DNA of 64,000 bases, taken from CBDFKB01 sp965248715. GTDB taxonomy: Bacteria > Pseudomonadota > Alphaproteobacteria > Rhizobiales > Rhizobiaceae. The stretch's first letter is position 1; each line of letters begins with the position of its first letter. Location of the stretch: NCBI GenBank assembly GCA_965248715.1, contig CBDFKB010000008.1, forward strand, positions 434,001-498,000, read 5' to 3'. Below, piece by piece: positions 8,796 to 17,570 of the stretch. The notes below the pieces were generated by a model. That model searched no databases, had not been told where the DNA came from, and saw nothing but the letters and a program-made list of their open reading frames with translations. A program made the position numbers and the translations under genes.

Positions 8796-9855
8796 GCGCG
8801 CAACCAAAAAATAGTTCCAGGACCCAGCTTGCCGGCTACGCAGCAATTTTGCTGATCGCGGTTACTGCACCTTTTTTGTTTCCGGCACTGCAAACGCAAA
8901 TGACCATGTTATGGATCATGATCCTGCTGGCGCTGACGTGGGACGTGATGGGCGGCCAGATGGGCTATAATTCGTTCGGCAACATCATCTTTTTCGGCCT
9001 TGGCATGTATACCACGACGGTGGTTCAGGTCGGACTGTTCTTCGATGTTGGTGCGTATACGGATGCGCAAGGTGCGGCCGGTTTTGATCTGACTGCCTAT
9101 GAATATTTCTTCGGTTTTGGTCTTGGCCTAGCGATCTCCGCGCTGTTGGCTGGGGCGGTGGCAATCATCATCGGGTCCGGGCTGTTAAGCCTTAGAGGAC
9201 ACTATTTCGCCATCGGCACATTAGGGCTTGGTATCGCATTTGGTGAAATATTCGCTGCATGGGACTGGGTCGGCGCGGGGTCTGGCATGGTGCCGCCGCT
9301 CTATCCAGATGCGGTGATAGTGGAATCGAAGATCTTTTTCTATTTTTGCACGGTGGCGTTGACCGTGTTGACGTTTTTTTCGCTCAAACGGCTTTACAGC
9401 GGCCGCTTCGGCCTAGCGATCAATGCCATCCGCGATGATGAGGAAAAGGCCGAGGCGATGGGGCTGCGCACCACGCGCTATAAAGCGATCGCATGGGCGG
9501 TGACGGCGATATTTTGGGCGCCGCAGGGGGCATCGCCGGCAACGTGCTCGGTTTTATCGATCCGCGCGACAGCGCATTTGCCGGCGCTACTTTCGGGGTA
9601 TGGATGGTGTTGATGGCGATCCTTGGCGGCAAGGGTATGATTTGGGGACCGGTGCTCGGCGCGGTAGTTTTCCACGTCACCCAGGAATTGTTCTGGACCT
9701 ATTTGCTCGGCTGGCAGCGGGTGGCAATGGGCTTAATGATCGTGGTAATCGTGGTGTTCTTCCCGCTCGGCATCCTTGGTTGGCTTAGGGAAAGGCGGCC
9801 AGAAATTTTTGGCCACACCTTCGAAGAGGACGACGCTCCAAGGGAGGTTGCGTAG
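8792..9855 (+). CDS. livM: Liv-type ABC transporter permease 2 (LivM), frameshifted
   Basis: The reading frame from 8792 encodes a LivM-type permease (helices from residue 15 on, loop NAIRDDEEKAEAMGL) but departs from homology after ...AVTAIF and stops at 9613. The remaining part (GAAGGIAGNVLGFIDP through the C terminus EEDDAPREVA) continues in another frame to 9855. The break is at TTTT (9512-9515): restoring one T gives ATA TTT TTG GGC GCC, a perfect continuation. So either this permease is inactivated by a homopolymer deletion or the sequence has a one-base error. Both flanking junctions (ATGA with livH, TAGTG with livG) are intact, which favours a recent event or an error. Confidence 0.85.
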
Positions 9856-10601
9856 TGCCTGGGGACATGCTCGAAGTCAAAGGTGTATCCAAGCGGTTTT
9901 CCGGCATCCAGGCCAACAGCGATATCTCGCTTTCGGTCAATCATGGCGAGATCGTTGGTTTGATCGGCCCAAACGGCTCGGGCAAGACCACCTTGTTTAA
10001 CTCGATTGTTGGCTATCACCAGATCGACGGTGGCAGTGTGTGGTTCCAGGGCATGGAGATTTCAACCAAGCGGGTGCCGCAGATCGCCCGTCTCGGTCTG
10101 TTGCGAACCTTTCAGACCACCCGCATCTACGCCAAGATGACCTGCGTCGAAAATATGCTGATCTCAGTGCCGCATGTGGCCGAAGGCGCCTTTGCCCTGC
10201 TGCGCCGTCATGATGCCCGCGAATTAGCGCGCAGCGACGAATTGCTGGACTTCGTTGGTCTCTACTCCAAGCGTAATTTGATGGCCGGATCGCTTTCGTT
10301 TGGCCAGCAAAAGCTGTTGGAATTTGCCATGGCGCTGATGAACGAACCGAAAATGCTGCTGCTGGACGAGCCAACCGCCGGTATCAATCCGACCTTGATC
10401 AACGGATTGCTGGAACGGTTGCTGGTGGCAAACCGGGATTTCGGCATTACGCTTTTAGTGATTGAACACAATATGCGGGTGATCATGAGCCTGGCCGAGC
10501 GAATCTATTGCCTGGCCCACGGCGAAATGCTGGCCGAAGGCCCACCCGAGGAAATTCGCAACGACCAGCGGGTTATAGACGCCTATCTTGGAGCACAATA
10601 G
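9855..10601 (+). CDS. livG: Liv-type ABC transporter ATP-binding protein (LivG)
   Basis: This 248-residue cytoplasmic ATPase has Walker A GPNGSGKTT, the ABC signature in the form LSFGQQK, Walker B LLLDEPTAGINP and the H-loop in VIEHNMRVIM. The insert typical of LivG (TFQTTRIYAKMTCVENML) is present. The start is GTG at 9855, overlapping the livM stop as TAGTG and preceded by GGGAGG 7 bases upstream. An ATG at 9867 is the alternative. It pairs with LivF to power the LivHM permeases. Confidence 0.9.
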   Translation: MPGDMLEVKGVSKRFSGIQANSDISLSVNHGEIVGLIGPNGSGKTTLFNSIVGYHQIDGGSVWFQGMEISTKRVPQIARLGLLRTFQTTRIYAKMTCVENMLISVPHVAEGAFALLRRHDARELARSDELLDFVGLYSKRNLMAGSLSFGQQKLLEFAMALMNEPKMLLLDEPTAGINPTLINGLLERLLVANRDFGITLLVIEHNMRVIMSLAERIYCLAHGEMLAEGPPEEIRNDQRVIDAYLGAQ

Positions 10602-11467
10602 TGGTAAGCCCCAATAAACCGACTAAGGATAACGGCAAGGTCGGCACAATAGCGGGCGTCACCGCGATGTCGGTCAGCCAGGTGGCCAAGGAGGCCAGTG
10701 CGCTTTCCGAACAGGGACCGACGCAGGCCGAGTTACAAGCACTTGCCGCCGACCCGTTCATGTCGATTGAAGATTTGCATGCCGGATATGGCAAGATGGA
10801 GATCTTGCATGGCTTAGATTTGGTGCTCGGTCAGGGTCAGTCGCTATGCCTGATCGGGCCAAACGGCGCCGGAAAATCCACCGTGCTGCACTCGATTTTC
10901 GGGTTTACCAATATTTTTAGCGGTACGATTTCGGTTGGTGGCGACGATATCACCAAGCTCGGTCCGATGGAAAAATTACGCGATGCCGGGGTCGCCTACA
11001 TCCTCCAGGACAATTCGGTGTTTCCCGACATGACGGTGGAAGAAAACCTGCTGATGGGCGGGTTTTTGAAAAACCGGCCAGCGGAAGCCAAGGTGGCAGC
11101 CGAGCGGGTGTTTGACAAATATGCAAGGCTTGGCGAGCGCCGTTCGCAGCGCGCCGGTACCTTGTCGGGCGGCGAGCGGCGGCTGTTGGAAATCTCGCGG
11201 GCGCTGATCATGAATCCGGAAGTGTTGTTGGTCGACGAACCCTCGATCGGGCTTGAGCCGAGATTCATCGACATGGTGTTCGAAATCCTGACTGATTTGC
11301 AGAAAACCGAAGGCAAGACCATAATCATGGTCGAGCAGAACGCCAAAAAGGGTCTGGAATTCGCCGATATCGGCTATGTGTTGGTATCGGGCCAATTGGT
11401 TCTGGCCGGTCCCGGCGATCAATTGCTGGAAAACCCCGAGGTCGGCCGGCTGTTCCTCGGCGGTTAA
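10601..11467 (+). CDS. livF: Liv-type ABC transporter ATP-binding protein (LivF)
   Basis: This 288-residue ATPase has Walker A GPNGAGKST, signature LSGGERRLLE, Walker B LLVDEPSIGLEP and H-loop MVEQNAKKG. The start proposed is GTG at 10601, overlapping the livG stop (TAGTG), the same junction type as livM-livG. This leaves a poorly conserved N-terminal extension of about 50 residues before the first ABC strand (MSIEDLHAGYG); ATG at 10666 would shorten it. The 3' end overlaps the convergent metF stop by 4 bp, so the two genes share no room for separate terminators. Confidence 0.88.
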   Translation: MVSPNKPTKDNGKVGTIAGVTAMSVSQVAKEASALSEQGPTQAELQALAADPFMSIEDLHAGYGKMEILHGLDLVLGQGQSLCLIGPNGAGKSTVLHSIFGFTNIFSGTISVGGDDITKLGPMEKLRDAGVAYILQDNSVFPDMTVEENLLMGGFLKNRPAEAKVAAERVFDKYARLGERRSQRAGTLSGGERRLLEISRALIMNPEVLLVDEPSIGLEPRFIDMVFEILTDLQKTEGKTIIMVEQNAKKGLEFADIGYVLVSGQLVLAGPGDQLLENPEVGRLFLGG

Positions 11468-12363
11468 CGCACCAGGGCCAGGCGAACCGGTTCCAGAACG
11501 TTTGCAGACCGCTCGCTGTCTTTAACCGTCAGGCAAATCTCGCGGGCCGGTTCGGCGCGGTTCATCGTGTAAATGTGGAAATTCTCCACCCCTTCGCGCA
11601 GCAAACCATTGATCTGTTCGACCGCTATTGAAATCGCCAGCAACCGGCTCATTTGTTGGTCGTCGGAAAAGCGCTCAAAAGCCCGGCCGAGCCATTTCGG
11701 GATCTTGCAGCCACAGCGGCGGGCCAAGCGGCAGGTCTGGGCAAAATCTACAATCGGCAAAATGCCGGGCACCAAAGGTTTGCGCACACCGCGATCGGCC
11801 AATCGGTCGCGCAGGCGTAAAAAGTCGCCATTGTTAAAGAAGAACTGGGTGATCGCCCGGTCGGCGCCGGCCTGGTATTTGGCGACCAGCACATCGAGAT
11901 CGTCTTCGGCGCTGTTGGCCAACGGATGCGGTTCTGGATAGGCGGCGACGGTGACTTCGGCGATGCCGGCTTGTTTGGCAGCGTTGACCAGGCCCAGGGC
12001 GTCTTGATATTCGTCCGCCGCATTGGTCCGCCGGTCGGTTGATTTGTCACCTCTGAGCGCCAACACGTGATTGACCCCGGCGCGCTGATAATTCCTCAAA
12101 AGCACATCGACTTCCGGCCTGGAATAGCCCGCCGCGGTCACATGAGCGGCGACCGGGGTTTTGCAGCGCGCTTTGATCCGCGAGATTGTCGCCAAGGTCC
12201 GTCCGGGAAGTCCGTCGCCAACTCCTGAGGTAACGCTGATAAATTTCCGATCAATGTCCAGCAGCCCGTCCAGTGCGCTCGACAATTGCCGCTCGGCAGA
12301 TTCGCTGCGCGGCGGGAAAAACTCAAACGAGAATTGGCTTTTGTCGATTGGGCCGGGGCGCAT
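11464..12363 (-). CDS. metF: 5,10-methylenetetrahydrofolate reductase
   Basis: This FAD enzyme reduces methylene-THF to 5-methyl-THF for methionine synthesis. The protein is about 299 residues, the usual size of bacterial MetF, with the catalytic Glu in SFEFFPPRS near the N terminus, the GRT/HVTAAG strand, ALRGD and the FNNGDFLR block of the TIM barrel. The ATG at 12363 is preferred because GGAGAG lies a few bases before it; an in-frame ATG at 12375 has no ribosome site. Upstream lies a perfect palindrome that may be its operator. It is convergent with livF. Confidence 0.92.
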   Translation of the reverse strand: MRPGPIDKSQFSFEFFPPRSESAERQLSSALDGLLDIDRKFISVTSGVGDGLPGRTLATISRIKARCKTPVAAHVTAAGYSRPEVDVLLRNYQRAGVNHVLALRGDKSTDRRTNAADEYQDALGLVNAAKQAGIAEVTVAAYPEPHPLANSAEDDLDVLVAKYQAGADRAITQFFFNNGDFLRLRDRLADRGVRKPLVPGILPIVDFAQTCRLARRCGCKIPKWLGRAFERFSDDQQMSRLLAISIAVEQINGLLREGVENFHIYTMNRAEPAREICLTVKDSERSANVLEPVRLALVR

Positions 12364-12387
12364 CACACTCTCCATTCACATAATAAT

Positions 12388-12403
12388 ATAAAGATATCTT
12401 TAT
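12388..12403. promoter_or_regulatory. Palindromic operator candidate upstream of metF
   Basis: ATAAAGATATCTTTAT is a perfect 16-bp palindrome 25 bp upstream of the proposed metF start, in an AT-rich patch that stands out from its surroundings. Palindromes of this AT-rich kind precede methionine-cycle genes in alphaproteobacteria and are proposed sites of an ArsR-type S-adenosylhomocysteine-responsive repressor (SahR); the identification here is inference. The rest of the gap to 12603 holds a short CCACTG repeat (about 12455-12475) and no gene. Confidence 0.5.
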
Positions 12404-12603
12404 GTCATAATATTTCGGATGTCAATCGAAACAATGACGCGTTCGTTATTTTCCACTGCCACTGCCACTGCCACCACGACCTTCAAAAGCCGAGGCGGCG
12501 GCGGGATACCGGGACTTCGGGGCTTATTGTGGCAGACCCTCAATTTGTGGCGGATCCTCAAACACTTTACCTGGGGGGTAAAATGGGCGCACGGCAATCA
12601 AGT

Positions 12604-14658
12604 TCAGCGCCGGCGCACCATGCCGCCAATTGCCGAGACGAATAGCAGCGACAGCACCCAGCCGAGCCCGATCAGCAGCCATTCGAAGCGGCGGATCCAA
12701 TAGCCGGCCGGCCAGGGTGCGCCATCTGGTTTGCTAACCCTAGGTGCCCAATCGGTCTCTTGGCGAAAATCGACGATCGGCAGCAGCACGTCAAAAGCGT
12801 AGACAAACGACGAAAATTCGGAATATTCCGACGGCATCTGTTCCGGGCAATTGGAGCGTTCTGGAAAATGCATCCATTTTTCGCCACACAATGGGTCGAT
12901 CGATCCGGAGTGTGAGCCATCCGCCAAGGTTTGCGCCTCCTTGTAGATCAGCGGGTTGGTCGGGGTCATAATGCCCTGATGGCCGGCCCACCAATATACC
13001 AGCCAACCCAAGATACCGATCACGAGGAGGTAAAGCGCCGCCTTGCCGGGCCGGTAGCCATAATCAACCAACGGTCCGGAGACCAACCGGCGCCAAATCA
13101 AATTAAGGCCTCTAAGGCGAGCGCCAAGCCAGGTCGGTGGTGCCGGCTCATGATAAGCCATGAATTCGGTCAGCTTGTTCTCGCGCGCCACTCGTACCGC
13201 GCGGGCCTCACTCTCATAGCCCATCTGTTCCAGCACGCCGGCGAGTTGGCCATAGGGTTTGGGGCGAAAGCGGGTGGTTAGATGCTTTTCAGGTTGGCGT
13301 TCGAGCCACCGGCGCCAGAATTCGGCATCGCAATTTTCCGGCAGATTGTGAAAACCGGCATAGGTAAAATTATCCAGCCGCACCGAGCTAAGGCCAAGCC
13401 AGCTCTCGCCGTCCATGTTCAGCGTCTTGCACGAGGCACCGGCAAGATCGACCTCGCTGCGCACATAGTCCATGCCGCGCAATGTCAACCGGCCGGCGAT
13501 ACGGCTATCGCGCAATTGCAGGGACGGTTTGCCTTCGAGGCTCGCACCCTCGGCCGACAGATTGCCATCGATCTTGGAACCGGTAAAGGCGATGGTGCCG
13601 GCAGCCATCATGCTGGGACCGAGCAACACATTGCCGCCGATTGTCGCCCGATTAGCGAACAGCGCCTGGTCTTTGTCGGAAAACGTGCCGTATTTGCAAT
13701 CGATGTTACCGCCGATCTTGGCATTGGCGAAATCGACCTTGCCTTTGGCGAGAAACCCGCCATCAAGCCAAACATGGCCGCCAATCGTTGCATTGTTGGC
13801 GGTGATCGCTTTTTCCTTGCCGGCGAAATAGCCGTCGCGGCAAACCAAATCACCGCCGATCTTAGCGCCGAGCAGGCGAACGGTTCCGGCGGCGCGAAAA
13901 CCGTTATGCAGGAGCACGCCGCCTTTGGTTTCCATACCGTCGCAGGAAAGCGCATCATCGGCGCCATCGAACCGGCCTGCGATGCAAGCCAGATCGCCAC
14001 CGATCTTAGCGCCGAGCAGGCGGACGGTGCCGGCGGCGCGGAAACCGTTACACAGGAGCACCGCGCCTTTGGTTTCCATGCCGTCGCAGTGCAGCGAAAC
14101 GCCGGCGCCATTGAAACGGCTGCCGTCGCAATCGAGATTGCCGCCGATTTTAGCGCCGAGCAGGCGGACGGTGCCGGCGGCACGGAAACCGTCACGCAGG
14201 AACACGTCGCCTTTGGTTTCCATGCCGTCGGCCTTTAGGTCTTCGATCTGTGTTCCCTGCAGGCTGATTAATCGGGCCGAAGCGCCAAGCAGCAAAATAG
14301 TTCCATCAATCCGCGCATTGGCGATGACGAAATCATTTGGCAGCACACAACCTTCTAGATCGAGCGCCCGATCTCCGTCCTCCACTTCCGGACAAACCAC
14401 CCATGCGCCAGCTAAAAGCACCCCGCGCGGGTGCACAATTGTGTTCGCATCGCCGCCGAGCAGCAAAACGCGCAGGAATTGCGCCCGAATGGTGTTGTCC
14501 GGCGTCGGGTGCCCCGGGCGGGTGCCGTCACCGAGCAAGCAATTTTTTCCAACCAATGCCGCGTCGAGCAATTGCTGCTCCGGCGCCGGCAACTGGCCGT
14601 CGATCAGGAACGGTGTCAGCCCGGCGCCGTTCGGCGATGATATCGGGTTCTCTGCCAT
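12604..14658 (-). CDS. Repeat-containing membrane protein of unknown function (beta-helix-like)
   Basis: About 684 residues. After an N-terminal region with LLDAALVGKN and NTIRAQFLRVLLLGGD come tandem imperfect repeats (about 110-420). Three copies of a 48-residue unit are nearly identical, each with DGMETKG, GFRAAGTVRLLGAKIGG and a DLxC step; later units diverge. This pattern predicts a right-handed beta-helix like pentapeptide or bactofilin-type folds. The C terminus has two hydrophobic helices (about 555-575 and 660-680) separated by a region with Cys. Related proteins are found in other soil and plant bacteria, sometimes labelled membrane-associated oxidoreductase without proof. A TTG start at 14691 is possible. 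It is a single gene between metF and pccA, and I assign no function. Confidence 0.75.
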   Translation of the reverse strand: MAENPISSPNGAGLTPFLIDGQLPAPEQQLLDAALVGKNCLLGDGTRPGHPTPDNTIRAQFLRVLLLGGDANTIVHPRGVLLAGAWVVCPEVEDGDRALDLEGCVLPNDFVIANARIDGTILLLGASARLISLQGTQIEDLKADGMETKGDVFLRDGFRAAGTVRLLGAKIGGNLDCDGSRFNGAGVSLHCDGMETKGAVLLCNGFRAAGTVRLLGAKIGGDLACIAGRFDGADDALSCDGMETKGGVLLHNGFRAAGTVRLLGAKIGGDLVCRDGYFAGKEKAITANNATIGGHVWLDGGFLAKGKVDFANAKIGGNIDCKYGTFSDKDQALFANRATIGGNVLLGPSMMAAGTIAFTGSKIDGNLSAEGASLEGKPSLQLRDSRIAGRLTLRGMDYVRSEVDLAGASCKTLNMDGESWLGLSSVRLDNFTYAGFHNLPENCDAEFWRRWLERQPEKHLTTRFRPKPYGQLAGVLEQMGYESEARAVRVARENKLTEFMAYHEPAPPTWLGARLRGLNLIWRRLVSGPLVDYGYRPGKAALYLLVIGILGWLVYWWAGHQGIMTPTNPLIYKEAQTLADGSHSGSIDPLCGEKWMHFPERSNCPEQMPSEYSEFSSFVYAFDVLLPIVDFRQETDWAPRVSKPDGAPWPAGYWIRRFEWLLIGLGWVLSLLFVSAIGGMVRRR

Positions 14659-14806
14659 GACTAACTCTAGCAGCGCCACGCGGTTCGGCAAACCGCCTGT
14701 TCATGTCTCCCACGCCTGCTGCTTTTTGCCAATTTCCCTTGGCCGCCGGTTTGGCCTACTAATTGGTTTGGAATAACCGGGGACCGGGGAAAAGGGCTAT
14801 CGCAAC

Positions 14807-16819
14807 ATGTTCGCCAAAATCTTGATCGCCAATCGCGGAGAAATCGCCTGCCGGGTGATCAAAACCGCGCGCAAGATGGGCATCGCCACCGTGGCGGTCT
14901 ATTCCGATGCCGACCGCAACGCCTTGCATGTGCAAATGGCCGACGAGGCGGTGGCAATCGGTCCGCCACCGGCGGCGCAATCTTATATCGTGATCGACAA
15001 AATTCTCGACGCGGTCAAAAAAACCGGCGCCGAGGCGGTGCATCCAGGCTATGGCTTTTTGTCGGAAAATGCGCAATTTGCCGCAGCGTTGGAGAAAATC
15101 GGCGTTGCCTTTATCGGCCCGCCGGTCGGTGCAATCGAGGCGATGGGCGACAAGATCACCTCGAAAAAGCTCGCCGCCAAGGCCAATGTGTCGATCGTGC
15201 CCGGGGTCATGGGCCTGATCGAAAGCGCCGACGAAGCGGTGAAAATCTCCGCAAAGATCGGCTATCCGGTGATGATCAAGGCTTCCGCCGGCGGTGGCGG
15301 CAAGGGCATGCGCGTGGCCTGGAACGAGACGCAAGCGCGCGAGGGGTTTCAATCGTCGAAAAACGAGGCCAAGGCATCATTCGGCGACGACCGCATCTTC
15401 ATCGAAAAGTTTATCACCAGCCCGCGCCATATCGAGATCCAGGTGCTGGCCGACAGCCATGGCAATTGCCTTTATCTCGGCGAGCGCGAATGTTCGATCC
15501 AGCGCCGCAACCAAAAGGTGATCGAAGAAGCGCCGTCGCCATTTCTCGACCCCAAGACCCGCAAGGCGATGGGCGAACAGGCGGTGGCGCTGGCCAAAGC
15601 GGTGGATTATTGCTCGGCTGGCACGGTGGAGTTCATCGTCGACGGCGATAAGAAATTCTACTTTTTGGAGATGAACACCCGGTTGCAGGTCGAGCACCCG
15701 GTTACCGAACTGATTACCGGCCTCGATCTGGTCGAGCAGATGATCCGGGTCGCGGCCGGGCAAAAGCTGGGGTTCGCGCAAAAGGATATTTCGCTCAACG
15801 GTTGGGCGATCGAGGCGCGGCTTTACGCCGAAGACCCGTTCCGTGGTTTTCTACCATCGATTGGCCGTTTGACCCGCTACCGGCCACCGGCCGAGGGAGC
15901 CCGCGACGACGGCACCGTGTTGCGCAACGATACCGGGGTCTATGAGGGCGGCGAGATTTCCATGTATTACGACCCAATGATCGCCAAATTGTGCACCTGG
16001 GCGCCAGACCGGGCCGGGGCGGCGGCGGCGATGGCCGAGGCGCTCAACCGGTTCGAAATCGCCGGCATCGGTCACAATCTGCCGTTTTTGTCGGCGGTGA
16101 TGCGGCACCAAAAATTTCTCGCCGGCGACATTTCCACCGCCTTTATTGAAGAGGAATATCCAGATGGCTTCGCCGGGGTCGAACTGACCGGCGCAGAAAT
16201 CCGCAAGCTGGTGGCGGCGGCAGCTGCGATTAACATGATCGCGCAACTTCGCCGTAGCCGGATTTCCGGCACCATCGCCAACCACAAGCGCCGGGTCGGC
16301 AAGAACTGGGTGATCAAGATCGGCGGTGACGAATTCCCGGTGAAGATGAAAATCCGCAATGACGGCGCCACGGTCAAATTCATCGATGACAAGGCGGCGG
16401 GCAAAGTCGATGTGGTGACCAATTGGCGGCCGGGCGATCTGTCGGTGCTGCTGGAAATCGATGGCGAGGAGATCGCGCTTGGCGTTGCCGAGACCCATCT
16501 TGGCTACCGGCTCGGCTATATGGGGGCCGATGTTAATGTCAAGGTGCTGGCGCCGCACCAGGCCGCGCTTGACGCGCTGATGATCAAAAAAGCCCCGCCG
16601 GACACCTCGAAATTGCTGCTGTGCCCGATGCCGGGCCTGGTGGTGTCGATCCATGTGGGCGAGGGTGAGCGGGTCGAAGAGGGCCAGGCCCTGGCCACGG
16701 TCGAGGCGATGAAGATGGAAAACATTCTAAGGGCGGAAAAGAAATCCGTGGTGGCCAAGATCAACGCCAGCCCCGGCGACAGTTTGGCGGTGGATGAAGT
16801 GATCATGGAGTTCGGGTAG
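14807..16819 (+). CDS. pccA: Propionyl/acetyl-CoA carboxylase alpha (biotin carboxylase) subunit
   Basis: This biotin-dependent carboxylase alpha chain of 670 residues carries a biotin carboxylase N domain (FAKILIANRGEIACRVIKTA), an ATP-grasp domain with the glycine-rich loop SAGGGGKGMRV and EMNTRLQVEHPVTE, a PccA-type BT domain, and a C-terminal biotinyl domain with biotin attached to Lys636 in EAMKMEN. With the PccB beta subunit (not in the window) it makes methylmalonyl-CoA from propionyl-CoA, feeding the mutase 4.4 kb downstream. In related rhizobia pccA and the mutase gene (bhbA) are adjacent, so the DNA between them here looks inserted. The start is ATG after a weak purine-rich stretch. 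Confidence 0.93.
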   Translation: MFAKILIANRGEIACRVIKTARKMGIATVAVYSDADRNALHVQMADEAVAIGPPPAAQSYIVIDKILDAVKKTGAEAVHPGYGFLSENAQFAAALEKIGVAFIGPPVGAIEAMGDKITSKKLAAKANVSIVPGVMGLIESADEAVKISAKIGYPVMIKASAGGGGKGMRVAWNETQAREGFQSSKNEAKASFGDDRIFIEKFITSPRHIEIQVLADSHGNCLYLGERECSIQRRNQKVIEEAPSPFLDPKTRKAMGEQAVALAKAVDYCSAGTVEFIVDGDKKFYFLEMNTRLQVEHPVTELITGLDLVEQMIRVAAGQKLGFAQKDISLNGWAIEARLYAEDPFRGFLPSIGRLTRYRPPAEGARDDGTVLRNDTGVYEGGEISMYYDPMIAKLCTWAPDRAGAAAAMAEALNRFEIAGIGHNLPFLSAVMRHQKFLAGDISTAFIEEEYPDGFAGVELTGAEIRKLVAAAAAINMIAQLRRSRISGTIANHKRRVGKNWVIKIGGDEFPVKMKIRNDGATVKFIDDKAAGKVDVVTNWRPGDLSVLLEIDGEEIALGVAETHLGYRLGYMGADVNVKVLAPHQAALDALMIKKAPPDTSKLLLCPMPGLVVSIHVGEGERVEEGQALATVEAMKMENILRAEKKSVVAKINASPGDSLAVDEVIMEFG

Positions 16820-17570
16820 GCGGTTTTGTTCCCCACTCGGTCATCCTTGGGTGTTCCCCACTCCGGTCATCCTTGGCCACCGAGCCAAGGATCCAGCATC
16901 CTCCGTCATCCTTGGCCACCGAGCCAAGGATCCAGAATTAAGTAGCGCTTGAATGTTGGAACCCCGGGACAGGCCCGGAAAAAGGGACAGGCAGCCCACA
17001 CACCCCTCATTCTCGCCCGTGTGGCGGGAATCCAGGATCAAGAATGCGGCTTCGCCACATGTTTGCACTGGATCCTTGGGACGGCGCCCAAGGATGACGG
17101 AGGCAAGGGTAGGGGCCTGACCGTGGCGCACCTTTACTCTTATGTACCCCCACCCTCAATCCTCAAGGGGAGGATTACCGCCGCCCGGCGACAGTTTGGC
17201 GGTGGACCAAGTGATCATGGAGTTAGGGTAGGCGGTTTCGTTCCCCACTCGGTCATCCTCGGGCGTTCCCCACTCCGGTCATCCTTGGGCGCTCCCCACT
17301 CCGGTCATCCTCGGGCGTTCCCCACGCTGTCATCCTTGGGCTTTCCTCCCTCGTCATCCTTGGCCACCGAGCCAAGGATCCAGAATTAAGTAGCGCTTGA
17401 ATGTTGGAACCCCGGGACAGGCCCGGGAATGAGGGAGGGCCAGCCCACACACACCCCTCATTCTCGCCCGTGTGGCGGGAAACCAGGACCAAGAACGAGG
17501 CTTCGCCACATGTTTGCACTGGATCCTTGGGACGGCGCCCAAGGATGACGGAGGCAAGGGTAGGGGCCTA
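16772..17570 (+). repeat. Tandem duplication of the pccA 3' end plus REP-like palindromes
   Basis: The segment from CCCGGCGACAGTTTGGCGG (16772, inside pccA) through GGATGACGGAGGCAAGGGTAG recurs from 17184 to about 17567, an offset of 412 bp. The second copy carries the last 48 bases of pccA out of context. Both copies contain hairpin-forming motifs, for example CCTTGGCCACCGAGCCAAGG and CCTTGGGACGGCGCCCAAGG, and several TCATCC(T/C)(T/C)GG units, more numerous in copy two. The region encodes no credible protein. Its right end abuts the stop codon of the TPR gene. Confidence 0.85.

Noticed and set aside
12364..12603. SAM riboswitch upstream of metF
   Set aside because: No SAM-II or SAH-type consensus stem was seen; the only clear signal is the short palindrome.
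13282..14238. 318-residue + strand frame with repeats
   Set aside because: Antisense of the repeat region of the membrane protein; the - strand frame has conserved motifs, membrane helices and a plausible start.
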